Part shown: positions 31,299 through 40,443 of the stretch, piece by piece | Position numbering within the stretch: the stretch's first letter is position 1 | Layout: every line of letters starts with the position of its first letter | Assembly (NCBI GenBank): GCA_964556665.1 | Contig: CAZKXU010000003.1 | Location: forward strand, 1 to 64,000 | Length of the DNA: 64,000 nt | Source of the DNA: CAZKXU01 sp964556665 | GTDB taxonomy: Bacteria; Bdellovibrionota_C; UBA2361; CAZKXU01 | Direction: 5' to 3' | Translations under genes and position numbers: made by a program | Notes under the pieces: model-generated | The model's input: only the letters and a program-made list of their open reading frames with translations | Told to the model about the DNA's origin: nothing | Database searches by the model: none

Positions 31299-32417
31299 GT
31301 GGAAGATTCAATGAGTGCAATATTGGAGCTACAGAAGACAGAGGCGCTACTCTTTAAGTACGGTTCCGGTACTGGTACAAATCTTTCAACGCTGCGATCC
31401 AGTAAGGAGCGCTTAAAGGGAGGGGGGAAGTCCTCCGGTCCGGTGTCATTTATGCGCGCCTTTGACGGCTGGGCGGCAGTGGTAAAGAGCGGAGGCAAGA
31501 CTAGGCGTGCTGCCAAGATGCAGATTCTGAATATAGATCACCCTGACATTGTTGAATTTATAGGATGCAAAGTTGCAGAGGAGAAAAAAGCATGGACCTT
31601 GATCGATGCAGGTTTTGATGGTGGCTTTGCTGTCCCTGGAGGCGCCTATGACTCGGTTGCTTTTCAGAATGTTAATACCTCAGTACGCGTAAGTGATGAG
31701 TTTATGCGAGCTGTTGAAAGGGAAAGCACAGTTCAGGATATATTTGAGGTCTACCTACAGGCTTGGAAGTTTGGCTTAAAGTCAGTTGCGCTTTATCGCG
31801 ACGGCTCGAAGCGGGTACAACCATTAAATACGGAGAGAGGGCAAAAAATACAACCAGGGTTTCCGCAACGTAGACGTTTAAATAATGAACGGAATGCGAT
31901 TACCCATAAGTTCAATATTTCTGGCTTTGAGGGGTACATTACTGTTGGTTTATTTGAGGATGGTTCTCCTGGGGAGATATTTATCGTGGCTGCAAAAGAG
32001 GGATCAACCCTCTCAGGAACTCTAGATGCACTTGCAACCTCAGTCTCGCTTGCATTGCAGTATGGTGTGCCACTCTCAGCTTTAGTGAAGAAGTTTAGCC
32101 ATGTGCGCTTTGAACCCTCAGGCTTCACTGGTAGTCGTGCCATTCCTTTTGCAAAATCAATAGTCGATTATATTTTTCGTTGGCTGGCGATCAGGTTTAT
32201 GAGTTTAGAGGAGCAGCGAGGGCTAGGGCTATCTTTAGATAAAGATACCGTGAACACAGCTGCTACAGGAGAGCAGTCACTGAAAAATGTTCAGGTTGCT
32301 ACGTTTCAAAATTCAGAGGACGCTCCTCCTTGCTTGACCTGTGGTTCGAGCTTGATGGTTAGGCAGGCAGGCTGCTATGTCTGTCTTAACTGTGGAGCCC
32401 AGGGGGGGTGTGGCTGA
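31299..32417 (+). pseudogene. nrdJ: Class II ribonucleotide reductase remnant with internal deletion
   Basis: Two blocks of the B12-dependent ribonucleotide reductase NrdJ are joined in frame. Residues 3-140 (KTEALLFKYGSGTGTNLS, SGGKTRRAAKMQILNIDHPD, SVRVSDEFMRAVE) are from the N-terminal half. Residues 143 on (VQDIFEVYLQAWKFGLKSVA, YRDGSKRVQPL) through the Zn-binding tail CLTCGSSLMVRQAGCYVCLNC are the C-terminal part. The central barrel with the active-site thiyl Cys and NPC-E motifs is gone, as is the extreme N terminus; whole proteins are 2-3 times longer. The frame is intact over 372 codons, so a product may persist, but not as a reductase. Confidence 0.8.
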
Positions 32418-32438
32418 TATTATTTATAGGAGTGTTTT

Positions 32439-32591
32439 ATGGAACAGCAGAATGACGAACCGCCATTTTGGCAAAAAATGTTTGATAATCCCTGGCTGTT
32501 GCTCTTTCTAGGAATTGGAGTAATGGCTGTATTTTATACCGGTTGGGGATTTGTGGAGGTTTTGAGTCTGCCACAGGCCACACTGCCATAA
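32439..32591 (+). CDS. Small single-span membrane protein of the HCO cluster
   Basis: 50-aa protein: MEQQNDEPPFWQKMFDNPWLL then a hydrophobic helix (about 19-36, LLFLGIGVMAVFYTGWG) and a short tail. AGGAG precedes the ATG by eight bases. It lies 16 bp before the subunit II gene. Small one-helix subunits of this kind often accompany terminal oxidases and NO reductases. I could not assign a named family. Confidence 0.7.
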   Translation: MEQQNDEPPFWQKMFDNPWLLLFLGIGVMAVFYTGWGFVEVLSLPQATLP

Positions 32592-32607
32592 TTTTAGGAG
32601 GATATAT

Positions 32608-33153
32608 ATGTCTCATGAGTTGCATTCAGGAATAGTCGCGCCGCAAGGGACTTGGTGGGTTCCGGCCGGTCCGCAGGAGAAGCGTTGGGTTACGATCGCT
32701 TTTATATGGTGTATGGTTCTATCGGCGATGATGCCGTTATGGCATATTAAGGGCGGACAAAATCCAAGCGGTATACGCTCAAAGGTTGACCCGGGATCGT
32801 TCGTGCAGCGCGTTGATCGCTTTGTCTCGGAGTATAAAGTAGGGGAAGATAGTGGTTTTCCAGTTGTCGCGCCACCGCCGGGAAGTGAGGTCTATCTGTT
32901 GGCACGTATGTGGCAATGGTATCCGGTTCTAAAGTTGAAGAAAGGGGTCGAATACACACTTCATCTATCATCCTCAGATGTTAATCATGGCTTTAGTCTC
33001 TATCCTATAAACGTAAATATTCAGGTAGTGCCTGGGTATGATTACGGCCTAAAGGTGACACCAAATCAGTCCGGTGATTTTCGTATTATCTGTAATGAGT
33101 TTTGCGGTATCGGTCATCATGTGATGATCGGAAAAATATTAGTTGAGGAGTAA
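32608..33153 (+). CDS. Heme-copper reductase subunit II with CuA site
   Basis: 181 aa: one membrane helix (about 28-45) and a cupredoxin domain. All CuA ligands are present: His127 (DVNHGFS), Cys162, Glu164, Cys166, His170 and Met173 in ICNEFCGIGHHVMIG. A single helix and short length match B-type (ba3-like) subunit II rather than A-type. It should accept electrons from a c-type or blue copper donor. It is preceded by AGGAGG and followed 6 bp later by subunit I. No heme c motif is present. Confidence 0.92.
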   Translation: MSHELHSGIVAPQGTWWVPAGPQEKRWVTIAFIWCMVLSAMMPLWHIKGGQNPSGIRSKVDPGSFVQRVDRFVSEYKVGEDSGFPVVAPPPGSEVYLLARMWQWYPVLKLKKGVEYTLHLSSSDVNHGFSLYPINVNIQVVPGYDYGLKVTPNQSGDFRIICNEFCGIGHHVMIGKILVEE

Positions 33154-33159
33154 TTTTCT

Positions 33160-34887
33160 ATGAGCACAATTGAAAGCTTGGCATTTCGTTTTCGTACCTG
33201 TCCAGTTACCGGTCTTAAGATCGATCCGACCGCTGAAAAGCTTATTAAAATAAACGCGGTTATTGCGGTTGTTTGCTTCCTTTTAGGGGTAGTTGCTGCA
33301 ATTGGGTTGGTGTTGACTAGATGGCAGTCGGTACATCTCTTAGATGCAACGATGTATTACCGCTTTCTGACCTTACATGGTCTGAACATGCTGATATTTT
33401 TTATTATCTTTTTTGAGATGGCGATTCTTTACTTTTGCTGTACCGTTCTGCTGAACGCGCGTCTTCCGAAACCAGCCTTCGGGTGGGCAGCTCTCGGATT
33501 AATGGTAAGCGGCGCCGTTATGGTCAATTACATGGTCTTGACCGGAAAGGCGGATGTATTATTTACCTCATATCCACCCCTGCAAGCCGCACCTAACTAT
33601 TATCTAGGGATTATTTTGTTTGCGGTAGGGGCCCTCATAGTCACCTTCCATTTTTTAGGAGCTATGATTGTAGCTAAAAAAGAGAAAACATATAGCGGTT
33701 CTGTTCCCTTGGTGGTTTTCGGTGCGCTCACCGCTGATATTATTGCAATCATTACACTGCTTCATGGCGCAGCAACATATATACCTACATGGCTCTGGTC
33801 ACTTGGGGTAATGAATATCGATCCTCAGATCTATAGGCTTCTCTTCTGGGCCTTGGGGCACTCTTCGCAGCAGATAAATGTGGCAGCCATGGTAGCAGTT
33901 TGGTATCTCTTAGCTGGAATAACTGTCGGAGGTGTAGTACTTAATGAAAAAATTAGCCGCACAGCCTTTGTGCTCTACATTCTGTTTATCTCAATGGCCT
34001 CAGCGCACCATCTCTTGGTAGATCCCGGAATGGGGCCAGCCTGGAAAGTTTGGAATACCAGTTACGCTATGTACCTTGCGGTGTTAGCAAGTCTGATTCA
34101 TGGCTTCACCGTGCCGGCTGGTATAGAAATGGGGCAGCGTCTGCGCGGCTTTACAAACGGAACATTTGAGTGGCTGACTAAGGCGCCCTGGGGCGATCCT
34201 GGATTCTCTGGAATGATTCTTTCAGTAATAATCTTCGGATTTCTGGGCGGTATTACTGGAGTTACTATTGGTACAGAGCAGATAAATATTATGGCACACA
34301 ATACTCTGCGCATTCCAGGGCATTTTCATGTGACGGTAGTTGGAGGTACAGCATTAGCATTTATGGCGGTTACCTACTATGTCTTGCCACTAATCTTTAG
34401 AAAGAGGGTGGCCTTTTGGGCTATGGCTAAATATCAGCCATGGGTGTTTGGCATAGGTATTACAATTATGTCTATGGGGATGAGTTTTATGGGAGGCTTC
34501 GGTGTGCCGAGACGACATTGGGATATAACAGGCACAGCAGCCCCGTTCTCGCTTGATTTTCATCCGGCAGTAAACCTTCTTCAGGCGCTTTTCGGAATAG
34601 GTGGATTAATCGCGGCTCTTGGGGCCTTGATCTTTATCATTATAGCTGTGGTTTCGGTCTTTTTCGGGAAGGCCTGTACAGAGGAAGCGATACGAAACCA
34701 TGTGTCGGGAATTCCACAGGGTATTCTGAAACTTCCGGCGCAGCAGCATGGGGGCTCAATGGTGGCTCGAGTTCACAAGGCTGGTTGTCCCGGTACGGTA
34801 ATACTCACATTCATATTCTTAGCATGCTTTGTGGTGTATTACTTCGTTAACTGGAAGCTTTTGAGTCTGCTATGGAAGATCGGGTAG
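33160..34887 (+). CDS. Heme-copper reductase subunit I, B-family, lacking the active-site Tyr (candidate NO reductase)
   Basis: 575 aa with about 14 helices. All metal ligands are in place: His73 and His390 (low-spin heme), His388 (high-spin heme), His234, His283 and His284 (CuB). In O2-reducing enzymes the first CuB His starts HPEVY or HPVVY, whose Tyr is cross-linked to a CuB ligand; here it reads GHSSQQINVAAM, with Gln238 at the Tyr position. The HHLLVDPGM motif places it in the B-family. Loss of the Tyr is a feature of HCO-derived NO reductases. The nearby nnrS and Rrf2 genes support that. O2 reduction cannot be excluded. Confidence 0.85.
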   Translation: MSTIESLAFRFRTCPVTGLKIDPTAEKLIKINAVIAVVCFLLGVVAAIGLVLTRWQSVHLLDATMYYRFLTLHGLNMLIFFIIFFEMAILYFCCTVLLNARLPKPAFGWAALGLMVSGAVMVNYMVLTGKADVLFTSYPPLQAAPNYYLGIILFAVGALIVTFHFLGAMIVAKKEKTYSGSVPLVVFGALTADIIAIITLLHGAATYIPTWLWSLGVMNIDPQIYRLLFWALGHSSQQINVAAMVAVWYLLAGITVGGVVLNEKISRTAFVLYILFISMASAHHLLVDPGMGPAWKVWNTSYAMYLAVLASLIHGFTVPAGIEMGQRLRGFTNGTFEWLTKAPWGDPGFSGMILSVIIFGFLGGITGVTIGTEQINIMAHNTLRIPGHFHVTVVGGTALAFMAVTYYVLPLIFRKRVAFWAMAKYQPWVFGIGITIMSMGMSFMGGFGVPRRHWDITGTAAPFSLDFHPAVNLLQALFGIGGLIAALGALIFIIIAVVSVFFGKACTEEAIRNHVSGIPQGILKLPAQQHGGSMVARVHKAGCPGTVILTFIFLACFVVYYFVNWKLLSLLWKIG

Positions 34888-35801
34888 TTTCTGTGCAGGA
34901 CCTGACTCATTTACAGAAATATGAGATCGACATAGGGATGTGGATCCTCCTATTTTGGATGGTCTCAACCATGTTGCTCTGGTTTATCGCTTTTTCCCAT
35001 CTGCCAGACTCGGTGCCTGAGTGGGCGCGGCGTGCTCAGGAGATCTGCTTCGGACTAGGTCCTAACGGATTGCCTAACGGAGGCGGGTGGATTGTACTTA
35101 CAGCGGCACCACTATCACTCTTGCTTTCGATATTTGCGATCTATCCGAGCGAGATTCGTGAGAGTTTGCATAAAGGACCGTTTGCTACAAATGGAAATAA
35201 AGCATTATTAATCCTCTCTTTTTTAGCGTTGGCTGAGATCTCTTGGATTGCAAATAAGATCGTTAAGGCCTTAAGTTCGAATCTAATAGTCAGTACAAGA
35301 GAGGAGGGGTTGCCAGTTGGGTATCCGCGCCTTCATAAGATCGTGCCAAGTTTTGAACTTATAAATCAGGATGGTAAGAATATAAAGCTAGGCGATTTTG
35401 GCGGCCAGACAGTTTTCCTTACTTTTGCATTTGCCCATTGTCGTACAGTGTGTCCGCTGGTTGTGCGTAATATTCAAGATACAATTGATCAGGTTGGCGG
35501 TAAGGTTTCATTGGTGATTGTAACACTAGATCCATGGCGTGACACACAGGCAGCACTTCTACCGCAATCAAATTCATGGAAGCTAGGGGCACAGCAGCAT
35601 TTTCTATCTGGTGACCCTATAGCCGTTAATAGGTTATTGGATGAATTAGCTGTGCCGCGCGAGCGAAATGCGACCAACGGTGATTTAATTCATCCAGCCT
35701 TAGTATATATAATTGATCGGGAGGGTTTTATCGCTTATAGCTTTAACAATCCGTCAGTAAGATGGTTAGTAGAGGCGTATAATCGATTACTGGAAGATTA
35801 G
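34872..35801 (+). CDS. SCO1/SenC family protein with N-terminal membrane domain
   Basis: 309 aa. The C-terminal half (about 152-305) is a thioredoxin-like SCO domain, with the copper/thiol motif Cys190-x3-Cys194 (AHCRTVCPLVV) and the distal His in LIHPALVYI. SCO proteins deliver copper to the CuA site. The N-terminal half has hydrophobic segments near 23-42, 73-91 and 110-128, unlike ordinary SCO proteins with one anchor, so this may be a fusion with a small oxidase subunit. It overlaps subunit I by 16 bp, indicating coupling. Confidence 0.87.
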   Translation: MEDRVVSVQDLTHLQKYEIDIGMWILLFWMVSTMLLWFIAFSHLPDSVPEWARRAQEICFGLGPNGLPNGGGWIVLTAAPLSLLLSIFAIYPSEIRESLHKGPFATNGNKALLILSFLALAEISWIANKIVKALSSNLIVSTREEGLPVGYPRLHKIVPSFELINQDGKNIKLGDFGGQTVFLTFAFAHCRTVCPLVVRNIQDTIDQVGGKVSLVIVTLDPWRDTQAALLPQSNSWKLGAQQHFLSGDPIAVNRLLDELAVPRERNATNGDLIHPALVYIIDREGFIAYSFNNPSVRWLVEAYNRLLED

Positions 35802-35853
35802 GGTTTTACTTGGACAGCGGAGTTACTCTCCATCGTCTGTGTAGGATGTTATA

Positions 35854-37902
35854 ATGAAAATCTCAGATACTCCGCGTGACCATTTACCAGCACTCTCGCT
35901 GCGCTTAGAGAAACTATTGCGCCCACTAAATCAACTCTTCGATCGTATATACTCCTCTTCCTATAATCCATTATATAGAAGTGGAACTTTAGCCGTAGGG
36001 TTTCTCTTTATACTATTAGTTAGCGGATTATACCTTCTCTTCTTTTATAGTCTTTCCACCCCTTATCGGTCTGTGTCGGAGATAGAGCATCAGATCTGGC
36101 TGGGAAGCTTCTTTCGAGCAATTCATCGGTATGCCACTGCTGCTGCCATAGTTGCCACCTGTATTCATGTGCTGCAGCTCCTAGCTCAGGGGAAGAGTTG
36201 GGGGCCTAGGCTAATGGCATGGATTAGTGGCGTTGTATTGCTCCTTTTTATTTATCTCTCTGCATGGACCGGATATGTGATGGTTTGGGATCAAGGGGCG
36301 CAGGTATTAGCGGTTGCTGGTGCGGAGATGCTAAGAATTATACCGTTCCTTAAGGATACGATAGGACATGCTTTTAATGGAAGTACAGAGGTTAACACAG
36401 GATTTTTTTTCATGAACCTGTTCCTACATGTGGCTATCCCCGTAGGAATGATATTTGGACTATGGATTCATACCTCCAGACTCGCACGTACTGTTTGGTT
36501 TCCGATAAGACCGATTTTCTTGTCATCCACAATCGGCTTAAGTCTGCTAGCTGCTTTTTGGTCGGCCCCGCTTCTGCCTGAAGCTGATCTATTACAGATT
36601 ATAGGCAGGATTCCACTAGATTGGTTCACCGCTTTTTGGCTGCCGATTCTCGCAATTTCTCCCTCTCTAGCGTTAGCAGGAGGGTTAGTGGCTACACTTT
36701 TTCTACTTTCAATTCCTTATTGGTGGCGACCGGTAAAGACTCAGACCCGAGAGGTCTCGAAAGTAGATGAAGCAAATTGCACAGGCTGTATGCAGTGTGC
36801 GCTTGATTGCCCTTACGCTGCAATTACGATGATTCCACGAGAGGATGGTCGCAAGCGCGTCGCGATCGTTAACCCTGACTGGTGTGTGAGCTGTGGAATC
36901 TGTACGGCTTCCTGTGCTGATTATGCTGTTGGTCCAATCGGACGTAGGCCTGAGGATCAGTTGCAGTGGAGTGAGCAGTTGCTAAGTAGATTAAAAGAAT
37001 CAGGGAAAGACGGGGCAATTATCGCTGTTACTTGTGTTAGTAACGGAAGTCTTTATGAAAAGTTAGCTGAGCTTGCTAATCATTGCTCAGATATTCAGCC
37101 TGCTGCCGTTGACTGTTGTGGTGCAATTCACAGTGACACAATAAAAGCTTTATTGGGTAGAGCAGATGGGGTGTACCTGGTTGGATGTCCAGCGCGGAAC
37201 TGTAGGAACCGTGATGGACTGACACTCATCTCTGAAAGAATATTTGAGAAGCGTGTGCCGTTCCTGGCTAAAGACTTAGATCGGAGGCGTGTTAAGCTAG
37301 CCACTCATTCAGATGTAGAGACAGGGGCAATCACGGCGGAGCTGCTGCAATTTAGAGCGGAGCTACGAGGGGAGGACAGCGCTAGCACTAATTCGCTCCT
37401 GACTAGCCTCCCTAAGTATTTTGTTCGAACTATAGTGGGTGCAATGCTGCTCCTGGTGATAGCAGCGCTGAGCCAGATCCCGTTTGGAGAAGTGCCTCAA
37501 TATGCAATCTTTCGTATGGAGATTAAGTTGCCTCCGGTAGTAAAGGTTGGTTGTAGAAAACCTACAGCAGACGAATTGGCATCTTTGCCATTTCATATGC
37601 GCAAAAAGGAGATCTGTGAGCAGCATAAATTAAACTATTCTTATACTCTCTCGATTGATAATGCCATACTAGCTAGTAGAACAGATATTCATGCAGCAAG
37701 TATTGGAGGTGATCGACCTATATTCATAGATGAGGAGATTAAGCTTCCCGCCGGTGAGCATGCTATCGAGCTGGTTATTCACTCAGCTACGGCCGCTGCT
37801 TTGCAGCCAGAAAAAATATATAGGTATGATATATCTTCAACAGTCGGGAGAGCGGTTTTGCTTGTAATAGAAGAGCAATCAGAGCCTAGAATAGTAATGT
37901 GA
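35854..37902 (+). CDS. Cytochrome b - ferredoxin - MvhD-like fusion protein
   Basis: 682 aa. Domain order: diheme cytochrome b (helices from 43 to 225; His91-x13-His105 and His192-x13-His206 form the bis-heme pairs), two [4Fe-4S] clusters (Cys309, 312, 315, 319 and Cys344, 347, 350, 354), a domain resembling the MvhD/FlpD hydrogenase iron-sulfur subunit (about 385-475; Cys394, 421, 422, 445, 450), then another helix (about 510-530) and a beta-rich tail. It probably passes electrons between the quinone pool and a soluble carrier or the adjacent HCO. The direction of electron flow is not decidable. Confidence 0.83.
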   Translation: MKISDTPRDHLPALSLRLEKLLRPLNQLFDRIYSSSYNPLYRSGTLAVGFLFILLVSGLYLLFFYSLSTPYRSVSEIEHQIWLGSFFRAIHRYATAAAIVATCIHVLQLLAQGKSWGPRLMAWISGVVLLLFIYLSAWTGYVMVWDQGAQVLAVAGAEMLRIIPFLKDTIGHAFNGSTEVNTGFFFMNLFLHVAIPVGMIFGLWIHTSRLARTVWFPIRPIFLSSTIGLSLLAAFWSAPLLPEADLLQIIGRIPLDWFTAFWLPILAISPSLALAGGLVATLFLLSIPYWWRPVKTQTREVSKVDEANCTGCMQCALDCPYAAITMIPREDGRKRVAIVNPDWCVSCGICTASCADYAVGPIGRRPEDQLQWSEQLLSRLKESGKDGAIIAVTCVSNGSLYEKLAELANHCSDIQPAAVDCCGAIHSDTIKALLGRADGVYLVGCPARNCRNRDGLTLISERIFEKRVPFLAKDLDRRRVKLATHSDVETGAITAELLQFRAELRGEDSASTNSLLTSLPKYFVRTIVGAMLLLVIAALSQIPFGEVPQYAIFRMEIKLPPVVKVGCRKPTADELASLPFHMRKKEICEQHKLNYSYTLSIDNAILASRTDIHAASIGGDRPIFIDEEIKLPAGEHAIELVIHSATAAALQPEKIYRYDISSTVGRAVLLVIEEQSEPRIVM

Positions 37903-37920
37903 GGCATTGCTCCTAACCTT

Positions 37921-37949
37921 TTGACACTATTATCGAATTTTGATATAGT
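37921..37949 (+). promoter_or_regulatory. rpsO promoter
   Basis: TTGACA (37921-37926) and TATAGT (37944-37949) are separated by exactly 17 bp, with TGA before the -10 giving an extended element. The rpsO start codon is 45 bp downstream. This is the clearest sigma-70-type promoter in the window. Confidence 0.8.
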
Positions 37950-37993
37950 ACTGCGGTTTATTAAGGAAAATATATTTTTCGGGAGATGGAATA

Positions 37994-38263
37994 ATGTCGT
38001 TTCGTGATTCGGACAAACCAGGAATAATTGCAAAGTATCGTTTAAATGATAAGGATGTTGGTTCGCCAGAGGTACAGATAGCCCTTTTAACGGCTAGAAT
38101 TGATACGCAAACCAAACACTCAAATAAAAATGCCAAGGACAGCTCTGGGCGTCTTGGGATGTTTCGTTTAGTAGGCAAGAGAAGAAGATTGTTGAATTAT
38201 CTAAACAAAGAGAGTCATGATCGTTACAGGAAGATTATTGACGCTTTGGGCATCCGTAAGTAA
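37994..38263 (+). CDS. rpsO: 30S ribosomal protein S15
   Basis: 89-aa S15 with the conserved DVGSPEVQIALLTARI and GRLGMFRLVGKRRRLLNYL blocks. It binds the central domain of 16S rRNA. The rpsO-pnp order is almost universal. GGGAGATGGA precedes the ATG. In E. coli S15 represses its own translation and RNase III/PNPase process this message; here the leader is only about 40 nt. Confidence 0.96.
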   Translation: MSFRDSDKPGIIAKYRLNDKDVGSPEVQIALLTARIDTQTKHSNKNAKDSSGRLGMFRLVGKRRRLLNYLNKESHDRYRKIIDALGIRK

Positions 38264-38312
38264 AGCCCATCCAAAGATTATATAAAAATAAGAGTTGAAA
38301 AAGGAGAATTCT

Positions 38313-40415
38313 ATGTATGTTGTAAGTAAAGACTTTCACGGTCGTACTCTATCTATTGAAACCGGCAGGGTTGCAAAGCAGGCGAGTGGCGCAGCCTTAG
38401 TTCGTTACGGTGACACCATGATCTTAGTAACCGCCTGTGTGGGTGCTGCAAAAGATGGTGATTTCCTGCCGTTAACTATTGATTACGTTGAAAAGAAGTA
38501 TGCCGCAGGTAAGATTCCAGGTGGCTTTTTTAAGCGTGAAGCTAAGCTTAGTGAGCACGAGACTTTAACGAGTCGCTTAATAGATCGTCCATGCCGTCCG
38601 CTCTTTCCAGAGGGATTTACAAATGAGGTCCAGGTTGTAGCTACCGTATTATCTTCAGATGGTGAAAACGACGCAGATGTTCTGGCTGTATGTGGTGCTT
38701 CTGCAGCTTTGACTGTTTCTGAGCTTCCCTTTGAGGGGCCAATAGCTGCCGTGAGAGTAGGGCTTTTAGGCGGCAAATTGGTGATTAATCCACCAGCTTC
38801 TCAGCATAAGGATTTAGACTTAAATATGGTGGTTGCCGGAACAAAAGAGGCGATCGTCATGGTTGAAGGCGGCGCTAAGGAGATTCCAGAGAAAGATGTA
38901 ATGGATGCGCTCTTTTATGCGCATGAGGAATTAAAGCAGATACTTGCCATGCAGTTGGAGCTTAAGAGTAACTGTGGAAAGCCAGTAATGGAGTGGACTC
39001 CTAGGGTGATTGAGCCTGAGTTGGTAGAGAAGGTTAAGAGCTTTGCTGAAAAGAATATCGGATCAGCCTTGAGAATTAGAGAGAAGCTTGCGCGTCGTGA
39101 TGGGCTCTCCAAAGTGAAAAAGGATGCAATAGCAAAATTTGCCCCAGAGGGTACTGAGGATGCAGAGGAGCTCACCGCGAAGATCTCCAAGATTTTAGAG
39201 GATATTACCTATCATCAGCTTCGCAACATGGTGTTTGATGATAAGGCGCGTATAGATGGTCGTGATTACAGGACCGTCCGTGATATCTCAATCGAGGTAG
39301 GGTTTTTGCCGCGAACACATGGCTCTTCATTATTTCAGCGTGGAGAGACACAGGCAATTGTTGTAGCTACTCTCGGCACAGGCGAAGATACTCAGCGTCT
39401 TGATAATTTGACAGGTGAGGCAGAGAGATCGTTCATGCTTCATTATAACTTTCCTCCATTTTCAGTTGGAGAGACTAAGCCGATGCGTGGCCCCGGTAGG
39501 CGTGAGATTGGACATGGTGCATTAGCTGAGCGTGCAGTTAAGGCGATTATGCCGGATGGAAAAGCTTTTCCATATGTAGTGCGTATCGTCTCGGAGATTA
39601 CAGAGAGCAACGGCTCTAGTTCAATGGCTACTGTTTGTGGAGCTTCCCTCTCTTTGATGGATGCAGGTGTGCCGATCAAGTCACCGGTTGCAGGTATCGC
39701 CATGGGGCTTATGAAGGATGGGGATAAGTGCGCTATTCTTACAGACATCCTAGGTGACGAAGACCACCTCGGCGATATGGACTTTAAGGTCTGTGGAACG
39801 GAGAAAGGTATTACGGCATTGCAGATGGATATCAAGATTAAAGGTCTTGATCGCCAGATTATGACCGATGCCATGACGCAGGCGCGTGAGGGTCGTTTGT
39901 TTGTATTAAAGCAGATGGGCCTTGCTATCGCTACGCCGCGAACGGATCTCAATAAGTATGCTCCGCGTATTACCTCCATTAAGATTAACCCGGAAAAGGT
40001 GCGAGAGATCATCGGACCAGGGGGTAAGACTATTCGTGGTATCCAGGAGTCCTGTAAGGTAAAACTAGAGATCTCTGATGACGGCACAGTCTTAATTGCT
40101 AGCAATGATGCTGCAAACAGCGAAGCTGCAATGAAGATTATTAAGAATATGACCGCCGAGGCTGAGATTGGAAAGATATACAAAGGTATCGTAAAGCGCA
40201 TAGCTGACTTTGGTGCATTTGTAGAGGTCTTCCCAGGAACGGACGGTTTAGTGCATATTTCACAGCTCGCACATGAGCGGGTTCGACGTGTGACCGATGT
40301 TGTTCAGGAAGGTGATGAGGTTTACGTAAAAGTATTGGACGTCGACCACCAGGGCAAGATTAGACTCTCACTAAAAGAGGCTATTGACGAGATGGCCGAT
40401 GGACAGCAAGGGTAG
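38313..40415 (+). CDS. pnp: Polyribonucleotide nucleotidyltransferase (PNPase)
   Basis: Phosphorolytic 3'-5' exoribonuclease of the RNA degradosome, 700 aa. It has two RNase PH domains (about 10-225 and 300-545; catalytic part LGDEDHLGDMDFKVCGT), a KH domain (about 555-610, EIIGPGGKTIRGI) and an S1 domain (about 620-690, GKIYKGIVKRIADFGAFVE). A TTG at 38295 is in frame, but AAGGAG at 38301 points to the ATG at 38313. It is co-transcribed with rpsO. A hairpin array follows the stop by 28 bp. Confidence 0.97.
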   Translation: MYVVSKDFHGRTLSIETGRVAKQASGAALVRYGDTMILVTACVGAAKDGDFLPLTIDYVEKKYAAGKIPGGFFKREAKLSEHETLTSRLIDRPCRPLFPEGFTNEVQVVATVLSSDGENDADVLAVCGASAALTVSELPFEGPIAAVRVGLLGGKLVINPPASQHKDLDLNMVVAGTKEAIVMVEGGAKEIPEKDVMDALFYAHEELKQILAMQLELKSNCGKPVMEWTPRVIEPELVEKVKSFAEKNIGSALRIREKLARRDGLSKVKKDAIAKFAPEGTEDAEELTAKISKILEDITYHQLRNMVFDDKARIDGRDYRTVRDISIEVGFLPRTHGSSLFQRGETQAIVVATLGTGEDTQRLDNLTGEAERSFMLHYNFPPFSVGETKPMRGPGRREIGHGALAERAVKAIMPDGKAFPYVVRIVSEITESNGSSSMATVCGASLSLMDAGVPIKSPVAGIAMGLMKDGDKCAILTDILGDEDHLGDMDFKVCGTEKGITALQMDIKIKGLDRQIMTDAMTQAREGRLFVLKQMGLAIATPRTDLNKYAPRITSIKINPEKVREIIGPGGKTIRGIQESCKVKLEISDDGTVLIASNDAANSEAAMKIIKNMTAEAEIGKIYKGIVKRIADFGAFVEVFPGTDGLVHISQLAHERVRRVTDVVQEGDEVYVKVLDVDHQGKIRLSLKEAIDEMADGQQG

Positions 40416-40443
40416 GATCGCAGGCTGGAGTACTATAGTGAAT

